Origin: Sinonovacula constricta
Taxonomy: Eukaryota; Mollusca; Bivalvia; Cardiida; Solecurtidae
DNA length: 64,000 nucleotides
Direction of reading: 5' to 3'
Assembly: GCA_007844125.1 (NCBI GenBank)
Contig: CM017561.1
Location: forward strand, 23,923,323-23,987,322
Every line of letters begins with the position of its first letter. Positions within the stretch are counted from its first letter, which is position 1. The position numbers and the translations under genes were made by a program. Positions 14,601 to 26,600 of the stretch are shown one piece after another. The notes below the pieces were generated by a model. That model did not search any database. It was not told the DNA's origin and saw nothing but the letters and a program-made list of their open reading frames with translations.

Positions 14601-17600
14601 CTTTGAATGTTGACTGGTTGTCCTTAGAATAGGGCTGTATGGGGTCTTTGAATGTTGACTGGTTGTCCTTTGAATAGGGCTGTATGGGGTCTTTGAATGT
14701 TGACTGGTTGTCCTTAGAATAGGGCTGTATGGGGTCTTTACATGTTGACTGGTTGTCCTTGGAATAGGGCTGTATGGGGTCTTTGAATGCTGACTGGTTG
14801 TCCTTAGAATAGGGCTGTATGGGGTCTTTGAATGTTGACTGGTTGTCCTTCAAATAGGGCTGTATGGGGTCTTTGAATGTTGGCTGGTTGTCCTTAGATT
14901 AGGGCTGTATGGGGTCTTTGCTTGTTGTCTGGTTGTCCTTAGAATAGGACTGTATGGGGTCTTTGATTGTTGTCTGGTTGTCCTTAGAATAGGACTGTAT
15001 GGGGTCTTTGCTTGTTGTCTGGTTGTCCTTAGAATAGGGCTGTATGGGGTCTTTGCATGTTGACTGGTTATCCTTAGAATAGGACTGTATGGGGTGTTTG
15101 CTTGTTGTCTGGTTGTCCTAAGAATAGGGCTGTATGGGGTGTTTGCATGTTGACTGGTTGTCCTTAGAATAGGGCTGTATGGGGTGTTTGCATGTTGACT
15201 GGCTGTCCTTAGAATAGGACTGTATGGGGTCTTTACATGTTGACTGGTTGTCCTTAGAATAGGACTGTATGGGGTGTTTGCATGTTGACTGGCTGTCCTT
15301 AGAATAGGACTGTATGGGGTGTATGCATATTGACTGGTTGCCCTTAGAATAGGACTGTATGGGGTGTTTGCATGTTGACTGGTTGTCCTTAGAATAGGGC
15401 TGTATGGGGTGTTTGCATATTGACTGGTTGTCCTTATAATAGGACTGTATGAGGTGTTTGCTTGTTGACTGGTTGTCCTTAGAATAGGACTGTATGGGGT
15501 GTTTGCTTGTTGACTGGTTGTCCTTAGAATGGGGCTTATGTGGTTTTTGTATCTTGTTTGGTTGTCCTTAGAATAAAACTGTATGGGGTCTTTACATGTT
15601 GACTGGTTGTCCTTAGAATAGGACTGTATGGGGTGTTTGCATGTTGACTGGCTGTCCTTAGAATAGGACTGTATGGGGTGTATGCATATTGACTGGTTGC
15701 CCTTAGAATAGGACTGTATGGGGTGTTTGCATGTTGACTGGTTGTCCTTAGAATAGGGCTGTATGGGGTGTTTGCATATTGACTGGTTGTCCTTATAATA
15801 GGACTGTATGAGGTGTTTGCTTGTTGACTGGTTGTCCTTAGAATAGGACTGTATGGGGTGTTTGCTTGTTGACTGGTTGTCCTTAGAATGGGGCTTATGT
15901 GGTTTTTGTATCTTGTTTGGTTGTCCTTAGAATAAAACTGTATGGGGTCTTTACATGTTGACTGGCTGTCCTTAGAATAGGACTGTATGGGGTGTATGCA
16001 TGTTGACTGGTTGTCCTTAGAATAGGGCTGTATGGGGTCTTTGAATGTTGGCTGGTTGTCCTTAGATTAGGGCTGTATGGGGTCTTTGCTTGTTGTCTGG
16101 TTGTCCTTAGAATAGGACTGTATGGGGTCTTTGATTGTTGTCTGGTTGTCCTTAGAATAGGACTGTATGGGGTCTTTGCTTGTTGTCTGGTTGTCCTTAG
16201 AATAGGGCTGTATGGGGTCTTTGCATGTTGACTGGTTGTCCTTAGAATAGGACTGTATGGGGTGTTTGCTTGTTGTCTGGTTGTCCTAAGAATAGGGCTG
16301 TATGGGGTCTTTGCATGTTGACTGGTTGTCCTTAGAATAGGACTGTATGGGGTCTTTGTTTGTTGACTGGTTGTCCTTCAAATAGGGCTGTATGGGGTCT
16401 TTGAATGTTGGCTGGTTGTCCTTAGATTAGGGCTGTATGGGGTCTTTGCTTGTTGTCTGGTTGTCCTTAGAATAGGACTGTATGGGGTCTTTGATTGTTG
16501 TCTGGTTGTCCTTAGAATAGGACTGTATGGGGTGTTTGCTTGTTGTCTGGTTGTCCTAAGAATAGGACTGTATGGGGTGTTTGCATGTTGTCTGGATGTC
16601 CTAAGAATAGGGCTGTATGGGGTGTTTGCATGTTGACTGGTTGTCCTTAGAATAGGACTGTATGGGGTGTTTGCTTGTTGTCTGGATGTCCTTAGAATAG
16701 GGCTGTATGGGGTGTTTGCATGTTGTCTGGATGTCCTAAGAATAGGGCTGTATGGGGTGTTTGCATGTTGTCTGGATGTCCTAAGAATAGGGCTGTATGG
16801 GGTGTTTGCATGTTGTCTGGTTGTCCTTAGAATAGGACTGTATGGGGTGTTTGCATGTTGTCTGGATGTCCTAAGAATAGGGCTGTATGGGGTGTTTGCA
16901 TGTTGTCTGGATGTCCTAAGAATAGGGCTGTATGGGGTGTTTGCATGTTGTCTGGTTGTCCTTAGAATAGGACTGTATGGGGTGTTTGCATGTTAATTGG
17001 TTGTCCTTAGAATAGGACTGTATGGGGTGTTTGCATGTTGTCTGGATGTCCTAAGAATAGGGCTGTATGGGGTGTTTGCATGTTGTCTGGTTGTCCTTAG
17101 AATAGGACTGTATGGGGTGTTTGCTTGTTAATTGGTTGTCCTTAGAATAGGACTGTATGGGGTGTTTGCTTGTTGTCTGGTTGTCCTAAGAATAGGGCTG
17201 TATGGGGTGTTTGCTTGTTGTCTGGTTGTCCTTAGAATAGGACTGTATGGGGTGTTTGCATGTTGTCTGGATGTCCTAAGAATAGGGCTGTATGGGGTCT
17301 TTGTATGTTGACTGGTTGTCCTTATAATAGGACTGTATGGGGTGTTTGCATTTTGACTGGTTGTCCTTAGAATAGGACTGTATGGGGTGTTTGCATGTTG
17401 ACTGGTTGTCCTTAGAATAGGACTGTATGGGGTGTTTGCATGTTGACTGGTTGTCCTTAGAATAGGGCTGTATGGGGTCTTTACATGTTGACTGGTTGTC
17501 CTTAGAATAGGGCTGCATGGGGTGTTTGCATGTTGACTGGTTGTCCTTAGAATAGGACTGTATGGGGTGTTTGCATGTTCTCTGGTTCTCCTTAGAATAG

Positions 17601-20600
17601 GACTGTATGGGGTGTTTGCTTGTTGTCTGGTTGTCCTTAGAATATGACTGTATGGGGTCTTTGATTGTTGTCTGGTTGTCCTTAGAATAGGACTGTATGG
17701 GGTCTTTGATTGTTGTCTGGTTGTCCTTAGAATAGGACTGTATGGGGTCTTTGATTGTTGTCTGGTTGTCCTTAGAATAGGACTGTATTGGGGCTTTGCT
17801 TGTTGTCTGGTTGTCCTTAGAATAGGAATATATGGGGTCTTTGCATGTTGACTGGTTGTCCTTAGAATAGGACTGTATGGGGTGTTTGCATGTTGACTGC
17901 TTTTCCTTGGCATTGAGTTAGGGTGTTGTCATACATTTGTATGAGGACTTTCACAGGTTGGCTGATTTGTCTAAGATTATGGTTGCATAGAGACAACATG
18001 GTTAGTGTGTTGGATTTTATTTTTCTTCACAATCTTTTCCTAATACTAGAACATAATTACAAGATAAACTGTGTAAGAATGGGGAGCTTTGCCAGGCCAA
18101 TTTCTTAAGACTTTCTCTTGATATAGAAAAGACCTGTATAAGTAAATGAGGTTGAACTAATTATTATGTGTGATGTGCATATCAGATTGTCCTGAAATAA
18201 AGACAGATTAAAAAATGATAAAAAAAACATCTGTCAAACTTGTAGGCAAAAAATGGACAATGAATAAATGAGTAAGACAAAAATAGCCTTTGGCAGTCTT
18301 AATTGTCAGTTTTCAGCCAATCTTATGGAGCCCAACATTGTTTATACTGTTAATGTTTTTTTTTTTAGAATAAGTTATATATTAAAAAATTGAACGATAG
18401 TGTTCACCCTAGTATGCAAAGCACATGTTTATCAGGCTTGAGCGAATGGTGTAGTTATAGATCAGCCAGCTCTAGCTGCTGCTGAAATGCCCAGCCACTA
18501 TTGCAAGAAAACAACGAAGAATTACTTTGGATAGAGTGGAAGAGTCGCCGATTTTTATCTGCTCTGACTACGTAACCTCGCACCACTTGGGTTTGAGTCC
18601 CAATTGGGGCGAAGAACTTAATGTGAGAAGGTCTTTCAGCTGACTTGTGGTGCACCTGTGGTTCCATTTAGACAAGTGTTTGGGGTCTTCTTCCGGCAAA
18701 AAGCTGAATTATGCTATAATGATTATAATTGGTCACTGTGATGAGTTTTAAAAAACAAAACAGTAACAGAAGAATAATAAGGTTAATGTGAACTGTTTGA
18801 TTAATCTGACAGAGCCAATCATAGCTGATGCTGATGACACCATGGTTGCTGCGGCGATAAACAAGCTTCCTGTCTTTGGCACTGGAGAGTCAGTTACGGT
18901 TGTCAAGGAACTGTTGGACACGCCCACATTTACAGTCACTTTTGAAACCAAGAGGGGTGAGCACTGTGTCTGCTTTTGTAACATTCTTATTATGTAATAT
19001 TTATGAAGTATCATAATAATATCTTTTGCAGAAGCCATAGACTAACACGAATATGCTTGTTTATCAATCGGGTGATAATGTAAAAGGCATAGAAAAAATA
19101 TCAAACAAAATTATTTAATACAGGTTCAAATATTAATGTTTTATAAGCGAATGGAAAATATTGTAAAAAAACATAATACCAGACAACAAATTTTATTAGC
19201 TGCTGTCAATGTGATATAATTTGTTTTTGTTTGTTTATTTATTATTTTTTGCTTATAAATCTAGAACTTTTTATTCATCATACTCGATAATATTTCAAAT
19301 CATTGAGCTATATCCAAAGGTAGCACATGTTTTCTTTTATATAATTAAAAAAATCATGTAAATCTGTTAACCATGTGATGGTGCAAAACTTCAGTGTGTT
19401 TTATTCTATGTCCTTTTATATTTGTTATTGTCGAATATGTTTGTATGCATGATCTTTTTAACTGAATTAATAATATTACTTATCATTATTAATATTATTT
19501 ATATTGATAATGTCTGTATGAATGGATTTGTTATCTTTGCAGTTCATCCTATTCACGAACATATGTAACAATGTTTTTTGATGTTATTAGTCATATACTA
19601 AATAAATCTATATTTTACCAACAGGTGACATGCCCGAGCTAGAGGTAATGTCTGAGGACCGGTCATACGGCACAATCTCAGGGTCAGAGGTCACGAAGGG
19701 ATCACCTGACATGGATACGATTGCTCTGTCCCTCTCTGGCCGAGTGTCACAACCCTTCAGTCTAACTGACCTTACCGTCGCCAAGGTAACACTTATACTG
19801 TTAGAATTATTGTTTAGCATTTAGGATCTCTTCTTATTCATAAATGTAACTGATACCATAATGACTATCACAGGCATATTGCTTACAGTGCTGAGTATCG
19901 ATCAAAAGGATCATTACAATATTCGTATCAATACCAGATGATTAATATCAGATATATCATATGATGTCTTTGTATGTTGTTAGGTAGATATGTTAATTCA
20001 GAAGTGTGGAATTTAAAAAAAAGAATTAAATTTTATAAAAAAGATACTATAAATTATATTTCCTTTTGTTTAAGTAAAACCAGCTGTAGCTTTGTATGAG
20101 TGGACTGTGTACAGTGTGGACTGTGCACAGTGTGGGCTGTGTTCAGTGTGTGGACTGTGTACAGTGTGGACTGTGTTCAGTATGGACTGTGTACAGTGTT
20201 GACTGTGTTCAGTGTGGACTGTGTACAGTGTGGACTGTGGACCGTGTGCAGTGTGGACCGTGTGCAGTGTGGACCGTGTGCAGTGTGGACCGTGTTCAGT
20301 GTGGACTGTGCACAGTGTGGACCGTGTGCAGTGTGGACTGTGCACAGTGTGGACTGTGTACAGTGTGTGGACTGTGTACAGTGTGGACTGTGTTCAGTAT
20401 GGACTGTGTACAGTGTTGACTGTGTTCAGTGTGGACTGTGTACAGTGTGGACTGTGGACCGTGTGCAGTGTGGACCGTGTGCAGTGTGGACCGTGTGCAG
20501 TGTGGACCGTGTTCAGTGTGGACCGTGTTCAGTGTGGACCGTGTACAGTGTGGATTGTGTGCAGTGTGGACCGTGTTCAGTGTGGACCGTGTTCAGTGTG

Positions 20601-23600
20601 GACGTGTACAGTGTGGACCGTGTACAGTGTGGACCGTGTGCAGTGTGGACCGTGTGCAGTGTGGACCGTGTGCAGTGTGGACCGTGTCCAGTGTGGACCG
20701 TGTTCAGTGTGGACCGTGTTCAGTGTGGACTGTGTTCAGTGTGGACTGTGCACAGTGTGGACCGTGTGCAGTGTGGACCGTGTACAGTGTGGACCGTGTT
20801 CAGTGTGGACCGTGTACAGTGTGGACCGTGTGCAGTGTGGACCGTGTGCAGTGTGGACCGTGTGCAGTGTGGACCGTGTACAGTGTGGACCGTGTACAGT
20901 GTGGACCGTGTACAGTGTGGACTGTGTTAAACTTGTATTAAAAAGCCACGAAAAGGACATCATATAATTAATTGGTTGCTTAAGACAAGTTGGCTGCTTT
21001 AGATAAAATATGACATTATTGATTGTTTGCCTATTGCTGTGAGCCTGTATGCTTACAAATTATTTTGTTCTATTACTTAATTGTAGCTCGGCTCTGTTAT
21101 CAACAACATGTTTGAGGCCAATTGCCCAGCACTGTTTGAAAATCCTGCCCGTAAGTTGATATACCAGAATTTTGAGCGCTACGATGGAACATTTTCTGGT
21201 CGAATCGTCAAGGATACTGAACCTTTTTGTGGAAGATACTCCATAAAGAACCCATGGAAAATCTACCAAACACCAGAGGACGAATTGGGCATTACTTTAT
21301 ATTCATACCGAAAGGTAATTATGTTTAGTATTTTTATAACAAAAGATTGATAATATTTTCTTTTTGGAAGGCTTATGTTACATGAGAATTGCCCTACATA
21401 TTTCCCATTAAAAAAACATTTATGTTGATAGTAATTAACAACAAATATCAAATAGAAAAAACAGTTTGTCACTTCCACATTTTTTATAAACCTTGGTAAA
21501 ATCTTAGTTCTTTGGAAAAAAAAATGCCTGCAAAGATTTTTTTCAAATCCCCCGAGGCTAAGAAGCACATTTTGCCAAAGATAAATCAAATCACCTTAAA
21601 CAGTCTTATTTTAGTTTTTGAGAATTGAATACTTGTAATAAGCAAACATTGCTATGTAAAATAATTTTCGTTCAGGTCTGTTTCGCATACAAAGGAGTGC
21701 TGAGAGATTTTGTCAGATTGAGGTATTCCTACACAGAAACAGCAACTGATGAGACAAAGACGAGATCAGAAAACTTCTACCATCAGTTCAAAAAGGAATC
21801 CGATGAGCAGTGAGTTTGTGTTAGCCAAATGTTTTGTAAATCTTAATTGGTGGATATTATTTGATTAACAAAATTGTTTTGTATTATGTTTCTTAAATTA
21901 ATTGCTCAACAAAAAAGGGATGTAATGAACAGTTAACATGTCTAAATATAGCTCAATAAATGGTATGGCTGATTTCGATGACTTTGGATTCAATTCGGAT
22001 TTGTTTTAAACAAATAAATTAATAAATCACAAACGATGAATCATATCAACAAGCTTATTTTATAATATCTTGGCTCAAGGTCCCACCAGTGGTACTACAC
22101 ATGTGTGGATGTGTACGATCATGTGATCACATCACGACCTGATGACATTGATCACCAAATGTTGGAGATTTCGGTGTTTGGGGCCACAGCTGAGGACATC
22201 TATATCGATGCTTTGTTCATCGGACAAGAAGTTACCACAGAAGACACAGGTCCGTTTATCTCTTAAACTAAATTTGTGAATAACCCATACTTAAGTTGTA
22301 TATTTTTGCTCATAACTTCAGCCATATGTAACGAGACCTCTTGATAGATACTTTTTAGCAAAAATTTTAGGTCCCAATCTGACAGCTCCAAAGTAGGAAA
22401 TCTGACAGCTCTCAAGGAGGGAATCTGACAGCTCTCAAGTAGGGAATCTGACCTGCTCCCAAGTAGGGAATCTGACAGCTTTTAAGTAGGGAATCTGACA
22501 GCTCCCAAGTAGGGAATCTGACAGCTCCCAGTGGGTAATCTGACAGCTCTCAAGTAGGGAATCTGACAGCTCCAAAGTAGGAAATATGACAGCTTTCAAG
22601 GAGGGAATCTGACAGCTCTCAAGTAAGTTAATCTGACCTGCTCCCAAGTAGGGAATCTGACAGCTCTTAAGTAGGGAATCTGACAGCTCCCAAGTAGGGA
22701 ATCTGACAGCTCCCAGTGGGTAATCTGACAGCTCTCAAGTAGGGAATCTGACAGCTCCCAAGTAGGGAATCTGACAGCTCCCAAGTAGGGAATCTGACAG
22801 CTCTTAAGTAGGGAATCTGACAGCTCCCAAGTAGGGAATCTGACAGCTCTTAAGTAGGGAATCTGACAGCTCCCAAGTAGGGAATCTGACAATTCCCAGT
22901 GGGTAATCTGACAGCTCTCAAGTAGGGAATCTGACCTGCTCCCAAGTAGGGAATCTGACAGCTCTTAAGTAGGGAATCTGACAGCTCCCAAGTAGGGAAT
23001 CTGACAGCTCCCAGTGGGTAATCTGACAGCTCTCAAGTAGGGAATCTGACAGCTCTTAAGTAGGGAATCTGACAGCTCCCAAGTAGGGAATCTGACAGCT
23101 CTTAAGTAGGGAATCTGATAGCTCCCAAGGAGGGAATCTGACAGCTCTCAAGTAGGGAATCTGACAGCTCTTAAGTAGGGAATCTGACAGCTCCCAAGGA
23201 GGGAATCTAACAGCTCCCAAGTAGGGAATCTAACAGCTCCCAAGTAGGGAATCTGACAGCTCTTAAGTAGGGAATATGATAGCTCCCAGTGGGTAATCTG
23301 ACAGCTCCCAAGGAGGGAATATGACAGCTCCCATTGGGGAGCTTATTTGCCTGCTCAACTGCACTTAGCAAGTTATTTGTTAAATTTTGATTAAACCACC
23401 TGCCAGCCTTAATTTCATCTGATATGAGCTCTCATTATTAGACAGTAATAACTTTAATTTGCCTTTTTCTTTTTCATCTTTTTTAATGTTTATTTTTTGG
23501 CAGAAATAATGTTTTGTGAGTTGATATTTTTTATTGTATTTATTTTATAAAAATAAAGATGACAATTTTTTTTTAAATTTTGCGGGTGGTTAAAAATGGC

Positions 23601-26600
23601 AGCAAGCTGATGGAGAGGTCCTAAATATGCTCACTACAGCTCCCTAATATCTTCAATTAAGCTCAATTAAACTTGTCAGAAGTAGTTAATTTATCATCCC
23701 TCTTAGGTAGTGAAGTCAACTGGGAACCATGTGAGGCATCTTTTGTGAAGTGAGTAGAGTCATCCACTTGTAACTCCTCGTCCCCTCACTGCATCCAGGA
23801 CAAGGGGAGAACTTAAATTTTCCAACTGGTCTACAATGCACCTGTGGTTCTTCCTGACTTTTGTCTAGGAATCTTTTTGCACCAATAATAGACTGAATGT
23901 TGCAGTAATAACCATAATTGTGTCTTTGTGATATAAAAAAATAAACAAACCTTTTGATGTAAAACCCGGGCACTTTTTCTGCTCCTCTTTGAATATATTT
24001 TTCATTCCATGGTACTGTATAATTAATTTCTAGATGCCCAGTTGCTGCGACAACCCCCAGCAATGCCCAACAATGCCATCATAGGTGATGCTGTTGTGAC
24101 CGAGGATGCCACCGGGGCATTTGTTGTCACCTTGAAACCCCTTGAATGTGGCTTCGACTTCCCTCTGTTTGAGCTCGGCAATGGAAATGTATGTATAGAC
24201 ATCAAATAAGTATGAATTTCATGTTTATATTATTAATAAATAGATTTAGTTGTTTTAAATTATATATTTATTGCTGAAATGTTCAGGTTGCTTTGCATTC
24301 TTCATTCATTTACTTGTCCGTATATAGAAATATGTATGCCTTTTGATGTACAGTTGCTGCATTTTTTTATAATAGAATTATTGAAACTTCTTATCTGTAA
24401 TGATGCCAGGTTGTGTTGAAAATTCTCATTGTCTGTACTGTGGCATGTATATTCCTACTCTACAAACTTTTTATTGCCAGGATGTGTTTAAAATTCTCCC
24501 TTTCTGAACTGTGGAATGAATTGTTGCTAAATCTCATTAACTATAGTGTGGTATTTTGTTGCCATAAAAATCTGTACTTCGGCATATATTATTGCTTGGA
24601 TGTGGGTAAACTTCTCCTTATCTGTGCTATAGCATGTATTATTGCTAGGATGTGGGAAAAGTTCTCCTATCTAGGCTATGGCATGTATTATTGCCAGGAT
24701 GAGGGTAAAATTCTCCTTATCTGTGCTGTGGCATGTATTATTGCCAGGATGTGGGTAAAATTCTCCTTATCTGTGCTATGGCATGTATTATTGCCAGGAT
24801 GAGGGTAAAATTCTCCTTATCTGTGCTGTGGCATGTATTATTGCCAGGATGAGGGTAAAATTCTCCTTATCTGTGCTATGGCATATATTATTGCCAGGAT
24901 GTGGGTAAAATTCTCCTTATCTGTGCTATGGCATGTATTATTGCCAGGATGTGGGTAAAATTCTCCTTATCTGTGCTATGGCATGTATTATTGCCAGGAT
25001 GTGGGTAAAATTCTCCTCTGTGCTATGGCATGTATTAATGCCAGGATGTGGGTAAAATTATCCTCTGTGCTATGGCATGTATTATTGCCAGAATGGGGGT
25101 AAAATTCTGCTCTGTGCTATGGCATGTATTATTGCCAGGATGTGGGTAAAATTCTCCTCTGTGCTATGGCATGTATTATTGCCAGGATGTGGGTAAAATT
25201 CTCCTCTGGGCTATGGCATGTATTACTACCAGGATGTGGGTAAAATTCTCCTTATCTGTGCTATGGCATGTATTATTGCCAGGATGTGGGTAAAATTCTC
25301 CTTATCTGTGCTATGGCATGTATTATTGCCAGGATGTGGGTAAAATTCTCCTTATCTGTGCTATGGCATGTATTTTTGCCAGAATGTGGGTAAAATTCTC
25401 CTTATCTGTGCTATGGCATGTATTATTGCCAGGATGTGGGTAAAATTCTCCTTATCTGTGCTATGGCATGTATTATTGCCAGGATGTGGGTAAAATTCTC
25501 CTTATCTGTGCTATGGCATGTATTATTGCCAGGATGTGGGTAAAATTCTCCTTATCTGTGCTATGGCATGTATTATTGCCAGGATGTGGGTAAAGTTCTC
25601 CTTATCTGTGCTATGGCATGTATTAATGCCAGGATGTGGGTAAAATTCTCCTTATCTGTGCTATGGCATGTATTATTGCCAGGATGTGGGTAAAATTCTC
25701 CTCTGTGCTATGGCATGTATTATTGCCAGGATGTGGGTAAAGTTCTCCTTATCTGTGCTATGGCATGTATTATTGCCAGGATGTGGGTAAAATTCTCCTT
25801 ATCTGTGCTATGGCATGTATTATTGCCAGGATGTGGGTAAAATTCTCCTTATCTGTGCTATGGCATGTATTATTGCCAGGATGTGGGTAAAATTCTCCTT
25901 ATCTGTGCTATGGCATGTATTATTGCCAGGATGAGGGTAAAATTCTCCTTATCTGTGCTATGGCATGTATTATTGCCAGGATGTGGGTAAAGTTCTCCTT
26001 ATCTGTGCTATGGCATGTATTATTGCCAGGATGTGGGTAAAATTCTCCTCCGTGCTATGGCATGTATTATTGACAGGATGTGGGTAAAATTCTCCTCTGT
26101 GCTATGGCATGTATTATTGCCAGGATGTGGGTAAAGTTCTCCTTATCTGTGCTATGACATGTATTATTGCCAGGATGTGGGTAAAATTCTCCTCTGTGCT
26201 ATGGCATGTATTATTGCCAGGATGTGGGTAAAATTCTCCTTATCTGTGCTATGGCATGTATTATTGCCAGGATGTGGGTAAAATTCTCCTCTGTGCTATG
26301 GCATGTATTATTGCCAGGATGAGGGTAAAATTCTCCTTATCTGTGCTATGGCATGTATTATTGCCAGGATGTGGGTAAAGTTCTCCTTATCTCTGCTATG
26401 ACATGTATTATTGCCAGGATGTGGGTAAAGTTCTCCTTATCTGTGCTATGACATGTATTATTGCCAGGATGTGGGTAAAATTCTCCTCTGTGCTATGGCA
26501 TGTATTATTGCCAGGATGTGGGTAAAGTTCTCCTTATCTCTGCTATGGCATGTATTATTGCCAGGATGTGGGTAAAATTCTCCTTATCTGTGCTATGGCA

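Noticed and set aside
14143..17913. Long repetitive proteins on both strands (DNQSTCKDPIQPYSK and RIGLYGVFACCLDVL types)
   Set aside because: The 45-bp unit is divisible by three and lacks stops in some frames, so open frames arise automatically. They start and stop at unit variants, with no start context, splice sites or family.
20096..20967. Cys/Trp-rich repeat proteins of 170-276 residues
   Set aside because: All three frames are open for the same reason (16-bp unit), which is not what a selected reading frame looks like.
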